A DNA stretch of 64,000 nt from JBBQLG01 sp964251665 (GTDB lineage: Bacteria; Bacteroidota; Bacteroidia; Cytophagales; Spirosomataceae), in assembly GCA_964251665.1 (NCBI GenBank), contig CAXUKO010000002.1, positions 124,001 through 188,000 on the forward strand, written 5' to 3'. The notes beneath the pieces are model-generated. The model saw only the letters and a list, made by a program, of their open reading frames with translations, made no database searches and was not told the DNA's origin. Both the position numbers and the translations under genes were made by a program. Positions 8,438-17,247 of this stretch are shown here, piece after piece. Every line of letters begins with the position of its first letter. Within the stretch, counting starts at the first letter, position 1.

Positions 8438-9298
8438 ATGAAAGGAATTATTCTCGCCGGAGGCTCCGGCACCCGCCTTCACCCCTTGACACTGGCCGTA
8501 TCGAAGCAGCTTATGCCCGTTTACGATAAGCCAATGATTTATTACCCGCTATCGATACTGATGGTGGCCGGTATCCGGGAGATTCTCATTATCTCGACGC
8601 CCCATGATCTGCCGCATTTCGAGAAGTTGCTGGGCGATGGCTCCAGGCTTGGCTGCTCGTTTACCTATGCTGTACAGCCCGAGCCCAACGGGCTGGCGCA
8701 GGCATTTGTGATCGGCGAAGCGTTTATCGGTCAGGAGAAAGTAGCGCTCATTCTGGGCGACAATATTTTTTATGGTTCCGGCTTGTCGAAGCTGTTGCAG
8801 GCCAATAATGACCCCGACGGTGGTATTGTCTATGCTTATCACGTTCACGACCCTGAACGCTACGGCGTAGTGGAATTTGATGGCGAAATGAACGCGATCT
8901 CCATTGAGGAAAAGCCCAGTGAACCCAAGTCGAATTATGCCGTGCCGGGTTTGTATTTCTACAACAATGACGTGGTGGAGATTGCTAAAAACCTCCAGCC
9001 TAGTCCGCGTGGCGAGTACGAAATTACGGATGTGAACAAGGTCTATCTGGAGCGCGGGGCGCTTAAGGTCAGCATTCTGGACCGGGGCACGGCCTGGCTC
9101 GATACGGGTACGTTTGCGTCGCTGATGCAGGCCGGACAGTTTGTGCAGGTTATTGAAGAGCGGCAGGGACTGAAAATCGGCTGTATCGAAGAAGTTGCTT
9201 ACCGGATGCGTTACATCGATGCCGAGCAGCTTCGGGCCATTGCGCAGCCGCTGGTTAAAAGTGGTTACGGGCAGTATCTGCTTAATCTGTTAAAGTAG
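8438..9298 (+). CDS. rfbA: Glucose-1-phosphate thymidylyltransferase
   Basis: Joins dTTP and glucose-1-phosphate to give dTDP-glucose, the substrate of RmlB. It is 286 residues long, typical for RmlA. The nucleotidyltransferase signature GGSGTRLHPLT lies at residues 8-18, LGDNIFYG supplies the metal-binding Asp, EEKP and RGTAWLDTGT are sugar- and phosphate-binding segments, and the C-terminal helical part is the allosteric site region. It ends the galE-rmlB-rmlA group and is followed by a clear terminator. Confidence 0.96.
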   Translation: MKGIILAGGSGTRLHPLTLAVSKQLMPVYDKPMIYYPLSILMVAGIREILIISTPHDLPHFEKLLGDGSRLGCSFTYAVQPEPNGLAQAFVIGEAFIGQEKVALILGDNIFYGSGLSKLLQANNDPDGGIVYAYHVHDPERYGVVEFDGEMNAISIEEKPSEPKSNYAVPGLYFYNNDVVEIAKNLQPSPRGEYEITDVNKVYLERGALKVSILDRGTAWLDTGTFASLMQAGQFVQVIEERQGLKIGCIEEVAYRMRYIDAEQLRAIAQPLVKSGYGQYLLNLLK

Positions 9299-9354
9299 CA
9301 CGGTCGGCATGAACTGAAAGTAGAAGTTAGTCCTGCGACTACATACTATAGATA

Positions 9355-9385
9355 AAAAAAGCCGGGGCAACGCTCCGGCTTTTTC
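9355..9385. terminator. Rho-independent terminator after rfbA
   Basis: GC-rich hairpin (AGCCGG/CCGGCT around a GGCAACGCT loop) with an A-run before it and a T-run after it, 57 bp beyond the rfbA stop. Confidence 0.85.
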
Positions 9386-9386
9386 T

Positions 9387-9699
9387 GTGCCTAAAACCTA
9401 TGAAATGAGTAAAATTTATTGAGTGAGGGAAGTAGCTGCAACCGGCCGTGTGGTGCGTCAAAGGTACATCGGTGTATCGGCGTTCGGGCGCGCATAAACA
9501 CCGGTTTTTCGGTACGGAAACAGACCGGGGGTAACTCCGCAGATGACTACGTAGAACTACGCATTTAATGAATAAAGATTGACGAAACGGTAGCAAAGTG
9601 GCTACGTTCAGGCGGGGTAGTTGTACAACTTTATCTTTTCAGCTACTTTCAGACCACCATGTATCCGTTTTTATCCGCTACACCTTTACCCTGACCCGT
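9387..9699. other. Non-coding stretch, nothing recognised
   Basis: About 310 bases between the rfbA terminator and the next gene. I see no convincing gene, RNA or long repeat. A minus-strand open frame across it runs through the terminator and has no family resemblance. The region presumably carries the promoter of the next gene pair. Confidence 0.5.
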
Positions 9700-10089
9700 A
9701 TGGACCCTCAACCAAAACCCACCAGATTTACTCCGGAAATTGGCCGCAGAATATCTACTAAAGAAGCACTGGAGCGCACCGCTGCGTATCGCGAAGATGA
9801 AGAAGGCCGGGGCAATAAGCGCGAAGAATATACCGAAGCTGAGTTTTTTGGCCGGGGCGTTATCGAAGACCTGATCCGACGTCATCCCGACTGCGTGGGC
9901 ATCCGCATGTATTACGGCATTAACGCCGACGATCCCGATGGCCCGAATACCCGTCGGCTGACGCTCGTGGCGGTCGATGCAAAAGGGAATGATCTGTTTA
10001 CCGGTGGCGACCTGCGTGGCCTCAAAGATGAGGGCGATAAACAGGCAGTTGGCGACGGATTCACTTGTCCCCGGCATTGCCCTGTCTAA
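9700..10089 (+). CDS. Hypothetical protein with C-terminal Cys motif
   Basis: A 129-residue acidic, charged, probably cytoplasmic protein starting MDPQPKPTRFTPEIG. It has no signal peptide or membrane segment. The only striking motif is the extreme C-terminus, GDGFTCPRHCP, a C-P-x-x-C-P pair that could bind metal or form a disulfide. The frame is open upstream to 9598, but the ATG at 9700 gives the cleanest start. It overlaps the open frame of the following small membrane-protein gene and is probably co-transcribed with it. I do not recognise a characterised family. Confidence 0.7.
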   Translation: MDPQPKPTRFTPEIGRRISTKEALERTAAYREDEEGRGNKREEYTEAEFFGRGVIEDLIRRHPDCVGIRMYYGINADDPDGPNTRRLTLVAVDAKGNDLFTGGDLRGLKDEGDKQAVGDGFTCPRHCPV

Positions 10090-10118
10090 TCAATTATACC
10101 CGACTGACCCTTCTTAAA

Positions 10119-10829
10119 ATGCTGGAGCGATTTAGTTCTCTCGCAACCAAATACCCACTTGATGTCATTACCTACTTCTTCATAGTACTCCCAATCCTGA
10201 TTGGACTGATTCGATTCAGGTACCTGAAACGGGAAATGAACTGGGTACTGGTTTTTTTTCTTGCTGATTTCGGCAGCGAAACGGTCTCTCTTTTTCTGAT
10301 GCTTACCGGGCATACAACGCTCTATGTGCAGGACATACGCTCCTGCCTGAACAGTGCAATGCTGATTGGTGTGTATCAGGCAGCGCTGATTCGGCCGGGG
10401 CAAAAGAAGGCGGCTGTAGGCGTTGGCATCCTCGTTCTGGTGTTTAGCGTCTGTTTTTATAGTGGTGACAATGTATCGCCCTGGGCGCAGACCGCTTTCA
10501 GAATCTACGCCATTGGTGCCGCCCTGGCCTATTACAATGCCATCCTCTCCGATCTGAACCTGAAAAAACTTCAGCACCACAGCATGTTCTGGTTTAGTGC
10601 GGGACTGCTGTTCTACGCCGGTGGAACACTGTTCATCATGCTGTTTAATGAGTATCTGTACGATACAACCACATCAGCTGCCATCTTCGACCGGTACTGG
10701 AATCTGATGCAGGTGCTCTACATCGTATTTTGTATAGGCACCGCCGTTGGGCTTTGGGTTAGTAAGGAAGACCAGACGAACTATTTCGAGCAGGATTATT
10801 TCAGGGACGATTTTTTGGGGTTCCTCTGA
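10119..10829 (+). CDS. Hypothetical multi-pass membrane protein
   Basis: A 236-residue protein dominated by about seven hydrophobic helices (for example VITYFFIVLPILIGLI, VGVGILVLVFSVCFY and VLYIVFCIGTAVGLWV). It ends in an acidic/aromatic cytoplasmic tail, FEQDYFRDDFLGFL. The size and helix count resemble stand-alone 7TM sensor modules of Bacteroidota, but no ligand motif is evident. The ATG at 10119 is preferred to the longer frame from 10065, which would overlap the preceding gene and start with a non-membrane segment. The 29-bp spacing from the Cys-tailed protein suggests an operon of two. Confidence 0.7.
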   Translation: MLERFSSLATKYPLDVITYFFIVLPILIGLIRFRYLKREMNWVLVFFLADFGSETVSLFLMLTGHTTLYVQDIRSCLNSAMLIGVYQAALIRPGQKKAAVGVGILVLVFSVCFYSGDNVSPWAQTAFRIYAIGAALAYYNAILSDLNLKKLQHHSMFWFSAGLLFYAGGTLFIMLFNEYLYDTTTSAAIFDRYWNLMQVLYIVFCIGTAVGLWVSKEDQTNYFEQDYFRDDFLGFL

Positions 10830-10930
10830 CTGGTTCAGTGGGCATTTAAGGGTTCTGACCTGCCCGACTATTCGTATCCGTTCGGGCGGGATCATAGACT
10901 CCAACCGATATTCTTTATAACTTTAGACAG

Positions 10931-10938
10931 TATTTTTG
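10931..10938 (+). promoter_or_regulatory. Bacteroidota -7 promoter box for the acyl-CoA ligase gene
   Basis: TATTTTTG fits TAnnTTTG and sits 20 bases before the ATG at 10958, implying a short leader. Confidence 0.5.
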
Positions 10939-10957
10939 CCCTCCCAAATGCACTGTC

Positions 10958-12655
10958 ATGATTCAGACTAAACTGATTCCCCGCTCCCCATCGGCGCATG
11001 AGCCGGGTTTACTGCTCAAAAATCTGTTGGCTCAATCCCTTAAATACGAGCCCCAGCGCGAGATCGTTTACCGGGATTTATTCCGAATGAACTACGTCAC
11101 GTTTAATCAGCGGGTGCGCCGGTTAGCCAACGTACTAACTGATGCGGGTGTCCAGCCCGGCGATACAGTAGCGGTACTCGACTGGGACAGCCACCGGTAC
11201 TTAGAGTGCTATTTCGCCGTTCCGGGTATGGGGGCCATTATCCACACCATCAATGTGCGGTTGTCACCGGCTCAGATTCTGTATACCATGAATCACGCCG
11301 AAGATAAAGTTGTGCTGGTTCACGAAGATTTTCTTCCCATCCTCAATGCTATCCGCGATCAGCTGACAACGGTCGAAACCATCATTCTCATCAGCGATAA
11401 GGTCTACGGCGACACGTCCGTTACGCCCGACGTACCTACTGGATTTTTGGGGGAGTACGAGCAACTGCTCACCGGCGTATCTGACCAACACGAATTTCCG
11501 GATTTCGACGAAGATACCTGGGCAACTACCTTTTACACGACGGGCACCACAGGTAGTCCAAAGGGTGTTTACTTCTCCCACCGGCAGTTATTCATGCATA
11601 CGATGGGGCTTCTGACGTACATTATCGGTTACGAAGCCATGCCGTTCAAAGGTTCGTCGGATGTGTACATGCCCATTACGCCTATGTTCCACGTTCATGC
11701 CTGGGGTTTTCCGTTTCTGGCCGTGCTGATGTCGGCTAAACAGGTGTATCCGGGTCGGTATGAGCCGGAAATGCTGTTACGCCTGCTCGTGAAAGAGGGC
11801 GTAACGCTGTCGCACTGCGTACCTACCATTATGAATATGCTGGTAAGCAGTCCGGCGGCACAGCAATTCCGGCCGCAACTTAGCCGCTGGAAAGTTCTCA
11901 TTGGTGGTTCTGCCCTAACAAAAGGACTGGCTAAAGCCGCCGGTGAACTCGGTATCACGCTATCGCAGGGGTACGGCATGTCCGAAACCGCACCCGTAAC
12001 GGCGGTGGTGTACCTGAATGATCTGGAGAAACAATTACCGGCCGATGAGCAACTTGATCTGCGGACGCGGGCGGGTCGGATTGCTCCCTTTGTTGAGATG
12101 CGGCTCATGGACGATGCCGGTAATTTTGTGCCCAGCGATGGCCATTCACTGGGTGAAATAGTGGTGCGTTGCCCCTGGACAACGCAGGGTTACTACAACG
12201 ATCCCGAACGCGGGGAGGAACTCTGGAAAAACGGCTGGCTTCATACTGGCGACGTAGCTACAATCACGCCCGATAACTGGGTGCAGATTGCCGACCGTAC
12301 GAAAGATGTGATCAAAACCGGGGGCGAATGGGTATCGTCGCTTGAAATTGAGGATTTACTGTCGCAGGTCGAGGGGGTAGCCGAAGCCGCTGTCGTTGGT
12401 TTCCCGGACGAACGCTGGGGTGAACGTCCGCACGCGCTGGTGGTCGCGAAGCCCGGCTTTACTGATATACTAACCGCCGAAGGCATTAAGCAGACCTTTC
12501 AGAGCCGGGTTGACCGGGGTGATCTGAATAAGTGGTACGTGCCCGATACAATTATGCTGGTGCCTGAAATCCCCAAAACCAGTGTTGGTAAGATTGACAA
12601 GAAAAAGATTCGGAGTGAGATGAAAGCGTTAATTTTGAGGGAGATCAGTCAGTAA
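10958..12655 (+). CDS. AMP-binding fatty acid-CoA ligase
   Basis: Activates a carboxylic acid (probably medium or long chain) as acyl-AMP and then transfers it to CoA. The 565-residue ANL-family enzyme shows the P-loop-like YTTGTTGSPKGVYFSHRQL near residue 193, the adenylate motif GYGMSETAP, the GWLHTGDVA Asp motif and the hinge region DRTKDVIKTGGEWVSSLEIE. The C-terminal catalytic Lys is in PKTSVGKIDKKK. Closest in style to medium/long-chain acyl-CoA synthetases with a W-G-x-P-F/H-V-H-A-W motif (PMFHVHAWGFPF). No beta-oxidation genes flank it. Its last 9 bases form part of the inverted repeat at 12647. Confidence 0.9.
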   Translation: MIQTKLIPRSPSAHEPGLLLKNLLAQSLKYEPQREIVYRDLFRMNYVTFNQRVRRLANVLTDAGVQPGDTVAVLDWDSHRYLECYFAVPGMGAIIHTINVRLSPAQILYTMNHAEDKVVLVHEDFLPILNAIRDQLTTVETIILISDKVYGDTSVTPDVPTGFLGEYEQLLTGVSDQHEFPDFDEDTWATTFYTTGTTGSPKGVYFSHRQLFMHTMGLLTYIIGYEAMPFKGSSDVYMPITPMFHVHAWGFPFLAVLMSAKQVYPGRYEPEMLLRLLVKEGVTLSHCVPTIMNMLVSSPAAQQFRPQLSRWKVLIGGSALTKGLAKAAGELGITLSQGYGMSETAPVTAVVYLNDLEKQLPADEQLDLRTRAGRIAPFVEMRLMDDAGNFVPSDGHSLGEIVVRCPWTTQGYYNDPERGEELWKNGWLHTGDVATITPDNWVQIADRTKDVIKTGGEWVSSLEIEDLLSQVEGVAEAAVVGFPDERWGERPHALVVAKPGFTDILTAEGIKQTFQSRVDRGDLNKWYVPDTIMLVPEIPKTSVGKIDKKKIRSEMKALILREISQ

Positions 12656-12750
12656 GTTGGCCAGTGGCTACGCTTAAGTCAGTAAGTACTTCGTAGTAAG
12701 TCCCTTGCCACTTACTGACTTAGGCGCAGCCGCTGACCAACTTATTGACT
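12647..12750. repeat. Long inverted repeat bridging two co-directional genes (41-nt arms)
   Basis: Arms 12647-12687 and 12710-12750 pair at 36 of 41 positions around a 22-nt spacer. The left arm overlaps the last codons of the acyl-CoA ligase, and the right arm ends 5 bases before the ATG of the phosphoesterase. It could occlude or set translation of the downstream gene. The repeated word AGTCAGTAAGT resembles, but is not identical to, the element at 8359. Confidence 0.85.
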
Positions 12751-12755
12751 GCATT

Positions 12756-13253
12756 ATGACCCGAATAGGCCTTTTATCGGATACGCACGGCTATTTAGAT
12801 CCGCAGATTTTTTCTTATTTTGATGCCTGCGATGAGGTGTGGCATGCCGGCGATGTGGGTGCTATTGATGTAGTGGATCAGCTCAAGGCGTTCCGGCCGT
12901 TCCGGGGGGTCAGCGGTAATATCGACGGGCCACCGGTTTCGCTGGTTTGCCCGGACCATCTAAGGTTTCAACTGGAAGAGGTTGACATCTGGCTGACGCA
13001 TATCGGTGGTACGCCCCCTCGCTATACACCCATTATTCGACCAAACTTGCAGATTAAAGCACCGGATGTGTTTATTTGCGGTCATTCACACATTCTGAAA
13101 GTTACCCGTGACCCTAAGCTTAACAGTATGCTGTTCATCAATCCGGGCGCAGCCGGGAAAATCGGCTTTCATCAGGTGCGAACATGTATCCGCTTTTCGC
13201 TCCACGTAGGGCGTGTACTGGATCTGGAAGTTATCGAGTTGGGTAAACGGTAA
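12756..13253 (+). CDS. YfcE/MJ0936-type metallophosphoesterase
   Basis: A 165-residue calcineurin-like phosphodiesterase. The metal ligands are visible in order: DTHG near residue 8, GDVG near 31, GNID near 55 and GHSH near 112, plus the final NPGAAG. Relatives hydrolyse phosphodiester bonds with two metals, and the physiological substrate is usually unknown. The start is the ATG at 12756, directly after the inverted repeat; an upstream extension of the frame would simply translate the repeat. The glycosyltransferase gene follows 19 bp later. Confidence 0.88.
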   Translation: MTRIGLLSDTHGYLDPQIFSYFDACDEVWHAGDVGAIDVVDQLKAFRPFRGVSGNIDGPPVSLVCPDHLRFQLEEVDIWLTHIGGTPPRYTPIIRPNLQIKAPDVFICGHSHILKVTRDPKLNSMLFINPGAAGKIGFHQVRTCIRFSLHVGRVLDLEVIELGKR

Positions 13254-13272
13254 GTCGGTAAATAGACGATTT

Positions 13273-14532
13273 ATGAAAATTGCAGTCTGGCATAATTTGT
13301 TGAGTGGGGGCGGTAGCCGGGCTTTGCAGCAGCATATTAGGGGACTGGCGCAGCGTGGTCATTATCTGGAGGTCTGGACATCGTCGCTGGCCGACAGTCA
13401 CTTTTTAGACGCCGAGGCTTACGCGGGTCAGCCACATGTGCTGCCGTTGAACATGACCATCCGAATTCGCCATCAGTATCGGGATAAACTGTCGACGCTG
13501 GGTTTCTCGCCGGATACGCAGGTCCGCCGGATGCTGGATTTCTGTCGTCGGTGCGCCGACGAAATCAACGCGGGCGGCTTCGACGTGTTGTTTGCCAACT
13601 CCTGCGTGTATTTCATGATGCCCTACATCGGCCGGTTCATTAACATTCCAACCGTGCTGTACCTCGGCGAGCCCAACCGGTCGTTATTCGAGGCTCATCC
13701 CGACCTGATCTGGGAGGGGCTGCCAGCCGCATCGGATCACTGGCGCGAAACGCAGTACTGGAGCCGCTATTGGGACGATCTGTTCCGCATCCGGCAGGCA
13801 CGCGTGCGGGTACGCGAAGAAATTTACAACGCCCGCAGCTACGACCGGCTACTGGTCAATTCGTACTTCAGCAGCGAGAGTACCATCCGCGCCTACGGCC
13901 GGTCGGGCGAGGTGTGTTACCTCGGTGTGGATACCGATTTGTTTCCTTTCCTGGATTTACCCCGCGAACCGTTTGTGATGGGGTTAGGCGCGTTTTACCC
14001 ACCCAAGAAGGCTGAAACCGCTATCGAGGCCCTGGCTCAGATTCCCCAAGACCGGCGCCCACCACTGATCTGGGTAGGTAATATGGGTAACCGGGAATAC
14101 GTCCGGCAGATGCAGCAGTTGAGTCAGCGGCTGAACGTACGCTTTGAACCGCGTGAACGCATTTCGCAGGCTGAACTGGTTCGGTTACTGAATACGGCCT
14201 CCTGCCTGCTGTACACCTCGTCGCTGGAACCATTTGGTCTGGCTCCGCTGGAAGCCAATTCGTGTGGGTTGCCGGTCGTTGCGGTAGCGGAGGGCGGAAT
14301 CCGCGAAACGATTATCGACGGTTACAACGGAATGCTGCGGCCCCGGGATCCGGCAGCTCTGGCCCATGCCGTGAATGACCTCATGACAAACAATGCGCTG
14401 TTTGAACGCCTGTCGTTGAACGCCCGGCAGGTGGTTCGGGAACAGTGGACACTCGGCAAGGCAATCGACCGCATCGAAACGGCACTGATCGACACAGCGA
14501 ACAACAAAAAACCGGCTGTTACGCCGGTTTGA
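13273..14532 (+). CDS. GT4-type glycosyltransferase
   Basis: A 419-residue GT-B glycosyltransferase. The N-terminal acceptor half begins MKIAVWHNLLSGGGSRALQQ with the glycine-rich loop typical of GT4 enzymes. The C-terminal half carries the donor-binding region, including SSLEPFGLAPLEANSCGLPVVA (the E-x-F-G-x-x-x-x-E signature). The substrate cannot be told from sequence. The start at 13273 avoids overlap with the phosphoesterase. Its last codons contain the terminator stem shared with bioB. Confidence 0.88.
   Translation: MKIAVWHNLLSGGGSRALQQHIRGLAQRGHYLEVWTSSLADSHFLDAEAYAGQPHVLPLNMTIRIRHQYRDKLSTLGFSPDTQVRRMLDFCRRCADEINAGGFDVLFANSCVYFMMPYIGRFINIPTVLYLGEPNRSLFEAHPDLIWEGLPAASDHWRETQYWSRYWDDLFRIRQARVRVREEIYNARSYDRLLVNSYFSSESTIRAYGRSGEVCYLGVDTDLFPFLDLPREPFVMGLGAFYPPKKAETAIEALAQIPQDRRPPLIWVGNMGNREYVRQMQQLSQRLNVRFEPRERISQAELVRLLNTASCLLYTSSLEPFGLAPLEANSCGLPVVAVAEGGIRETIIDGYNGMLRPRDPAALAHAVNDLMTNNALFERLSLNARQVVREQWTLGKAIDRIETALIDTANNKKPAVTPV
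14505..14531. terminator. Terminator hairpin inside the 3' end of the glycosyltransferase gene
   Basis: Stem AAACCGGC/GCCGGTTT with a run of A on the left. On the minus strand this gives a U-run, so it most likely terminates bioB, whose stop is at 14610. It overlaps the last codons of the plus-strand glycosyltransferase. Confidence 0.6.
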
Positions 14533-14609
14533 TCTGCCCTCAACCCCTGCAAAAGAGGTATTATAATGGCACTGAATTGCCCGCTCGTCAGACTGGGAAA
14601 ACAGTGGAC

Positions 14610-15605
14610 CTACATTGGAATCTGCTCAAACACTACAGCGGGCTGGTCCGGGTTTTTAAACGCCTGCCGGGGCCGGATGTTCAGCGTCTGGAACATGGCC
14701 TGATCCTGATTGACTTCCGGGTTGGGCGTCGTCAGGAGTTTATCACCGGCGAAGATCGAATTGGCACCGGCCAGAAAACACAGCGCCTGCTCTTCAACAC
14801 TCATGCGAACGCGTCCCGCTGAGAGCCGCACAATCGACTTTGGCATGATGAGCCGGGCAGTGGCGATCATCCGAATCATTTCCCAAACCGACACCCGCTC
14901 CTGATCTTCCAGGGGTGTACCTTCGACCGGCACCAGCGCATTCACCGGTACGGATTCGGGATGTTCGGGCAGGGTAGCCAGCGTATGGAGCATACCAACC
15001 CGGTCGCCATGCGATTCGCCCATGCCGATGATACCACCGGAGCAAACCGAGATACCGGCTTTCCGAACGTGGCTGATCGTATCCAAGCGGTCGTCGTAGG
15101 TTCGGGTTGAAATGATGTCGCCGTAAAATTCTTCGCTGGTATCTAAATTGTGGTTGTAGGCGTACAGGCCAGCATCCTTAAGTTTCTGCGCCTGCGTGTC
15201 GGTCAGCATACCCAGCGTGCAGCACACTTCCAGCCCCATCGCATTCACACCTTTTACCATGTCGATTACCTTGTCGAAATCGCGGTTGTCGCGAACTTCG
15301 CGCCAGGCAGCACCCATACAGAAACGCGAACTGCCCGAGTCTTTGGCGCGGGTGGCGGCATCGAGCACGTCATTCACTTCCATGAGTTTATGCACCGTCA
15401 CGGCCGTGTGATACCGGGCTGCCTGGGGGCAGTAGGCACAGTCTTCGGGGCAACCGCCGGTTTTAACCGATAACAGGGTGCATACCTGTACTTCCTGAGG
15501 GTCGTGGTGCTGACGGTGAACAGTAGCCGCCTGGTAAATCAACTCCAGCACGGGCGAATTATAAATGGCAGCGATCTCAGCGCGGGTCCAATCAGTACGA
15601 ATCAT
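14610..15605 (-). CDS. bioB: Biotin synthase
   Basis: Radical-SAM enzyme that inserts sulfur into dethiobiotin. The SAM cluster motif C-x3-C-x2-C reads CPEDCAYC near residue 53. FCMGAAWREVRDN, CCTLGMLT, YNHNLDTSEEFY and GRVRMS carry the other conserved BioB residues, including the ligands of the auxiliary cluster. With the ATG at 15605 the protein is 331 residues, the usual length. The frame extends 32 codons upstream, but this leader is not BioB-like. No other biotin gene is adjacent. Confidence 0.95.
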   Translation of the reverse strand: MIRTDWTRAEIAAIYNSPVLELIYQAATVHRQHHDPQEVQVCTLLSVKTGGCPEDCAYCPQAARYHTAVTVHKLMEVNDVLDAATRAKDSGSSRFCMGAAWREVRDNRDFDKVIDMVKGVNAMGLEVCCTLGMLTDTQAQKLKDAGLYAYNHNLDTSEEFYGDIISTRTYDDRLDTISHVRKAGISVCSGGIIGMGESHGDRVGMLHTLATLPEHPESVPVNALVPVEGTPLEDQERVSVWEMIRMIATARLIMPKSIVRLSAGRVRMSVEEQALCFLAGANSIFAGDKLLTTPNPEVNQDQAMFQTLNIRPRQAFKNPDQPAVVFEQIPM

Positions 15606-15768
15606 AAGTTGCAGGGGCGAATAGGGGTACGCCAGTAAGAGTAAACGGACCGGTGAGTCCGGTGATAAAAGTAAGGGGTAATGGGCAAATCTGCAATCCA
15701 AAAGCGATAAACCGGATTCCGGTCTAAACCGAACCCGACTCTGTATAGTTGATGTTCAGTAAGCAGCT

Positions 15769-16011
15769 ATGAATACTGAACCTGTTACGCGCCACAGCCG
15801 CGCCCTGCCCGAACTGCGTTTCTCGCTCAACCTGCTTTATGTTGGTCGGCTGTTGCTTGGCATGAATACGCCCAATGCCAACGACCCTCTGGACCGTATT
15901 GATGAGCATATCGAGGCCGTTACCGACGAACTGGTAGCGACCGAACTGCTGCACGAAGCGGCTGTGCTGGTCGGCGATGTGCTGGACGAGCCAAATCCCG
16001 ACAGGGTCTAA
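15769..16011 (+). CDS. Small hypothetical protein
   Basis: An 80-residue frame in the gap between bioB and the flavin reductase gene. Third codon positions are GC-rich as in neighbouring genes, and the C-terminal half is acidic and helical (DRIDEHIEAVTDELVATELL). I recognise no family and no motif. It could be a real small gene or a chance frame. Placement 43 bp before the oxidoreductase would allow co-transcription. Confidence 0.45.
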   Translation: MNTEPVTRHSRALPELRFSLNLLYVGRLLLGMNTPNANDPLDRIDEHIEAVTDELVATELLHEAAVLVGDVLDEPNPDRV

Positions 16012-16054
16012 TCTATACCGCTACTCAACTTGTTTTCAGCTTTAGCTAAGTCGT

Positions 16055-17125
16055 ATGTCAGCTCTTTTTAATTCCCTCACCATCCGCAGTGTTCAGTTAA
16101 GAAACCGGATTGTGGTGTCGCCCATGTGCCAATACTCCAGCGTGGATGGGTTTGCCAATGATTGGCATTTTGTGCATCTGGGCAGCCGGGCCGTGGGTGG
16201 TGCCGGTCTGATTATCACCGAAGCAGCCGCTGTTTCGCCGGAGGGTCGCATCACGCCCGATGATCTGGGTATCTGGACCGATGAACACATTGCCGGTCTG
16301 AAACGCATCACTACGTTTCTCGAAGCCAACGGCGCTGTTGCCGGTATTCAGCTGGCCCATGCCGGTCGGAAAGCCAGTCACAACAGGCCCTGGGAAGGTG
16401 GCACGGCCATTGCGCCGGACGAGCCCCGCGGCTGGCAGACTGTGGCTCCCAGTGCTATTCCATTTGCCGAAAACGGTCCCGTACCCGAAGCGCTGACCCT
16501 CGACGGTATTGAGAAGGTGCTGGCCGATTTCGAGGCCGCGACTCTGCGGTCTGTGCAGGCTGGCTTTAAGATTATTGAACTCCATGCGGCTCACGGTTAT
16601 CTGCTGCATCAGTTTTTATCGCCCATCAGCAACCACCGTACCGACGACTATGGCGGCTCGTTCGACAACCGAATCCGGCTGTTGCTGGCGGTGGTCGAGC
16701 GGGTACAGGCGGTCTGGCCATCCGGTAATCCGCTGTTTGTCCGTATTTCTGCCACTGACTGGACAGAGGGCGGCTGGACCGCCGATGACTCCGTGGCGTT
16801 AGCGGTCGTATTAAAAGAAAAAGGCGTTGACCTGATCGACTGTTCGACGGGAGGAAATGTGGGTCATGCTAAAATTCCGGTTGGTCCCGGCTATCAGGTT
16901 GAGTTTGCCGAGCGTATTCGCCGGGAAACAGGAATGCCAACGGCAGCGGTGGGTATGATCACCTCCGCCGAACAGGCCGAAGCGATTCTGAGCAATGGGC
17001 AGGCCGACCTGGTGCTGCTGGCGCGTGAGTTCCTGCGTGACCCTAACTTCCCGCTCCATGCGGCTCACACCCTGGGCGATGATGTTGCCTGGCCAGTACA
17101 GTACGAACGGGCCAAGCCCCGATAA
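16055..17125 (+). CDS. namA: NADPH:flavin oxidoreductase, YqjM/NamA-type Old Yellow Enzyme
   Basis: FMN-dependent ene-reductase that reduces activated C=C bonds of electrophiles, a xenobiotic or oxidative-stress defence enzyme. The 356-residue TIM barrel begins with VSPMCQYSS (the redox-tuning Cys and Tyr of the thermophilic-like OYE class). HAGRKAS follows, then HAAHGYLLHQFLSP (His-x-x-His substrate site) and the phosphate-binding VGMITSAEQAE near the C-terminus, with VLLAREFLRDP closing the barrel. It stands alone on the plus strand. Confidence 0.92.
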   Translation: MSALFNSLTIRSVQLRNRIVVSPMCQYSSVDGFANDWHFVHLGSRAVGGAGLIITEAAAVSPEGRITPDDLGIWTDEHIAGLKRITTFLEANGAVAGIQLAHAGRKASHNRPWEGGTAIAPDEPRGWQTVAPSAIPFAENGPVPEALTLDGIEKVLADFEAATLRSVQAGFKIIELHAAHGYLLHQFLSPISNHRTDDYGGSFDNRIRLLLAVVERVQAVWPSGNPLFVRISATDWTEGGWTADDSVALAVVLKEKGVDLIDCSTGGNVGHAKIPVGPGYQVEFAERIRRETGMPTAAVGMITSAEQAEAILSNGQADLVLLAREFLRDPNFPLHAAHTLGDDVAWPVQYERAKPR

Positions 17126-17247
17126 TTGCTGGCTGTCAGCGAAATGCATTGATAAGTCAGGGCAACACACTCAGGTTATCAGCCAACTCGCTTACTTTGG
17201 CGTTATATATTCGTTGATTATCTTCTCTCACCTAAACAGGAATACCT

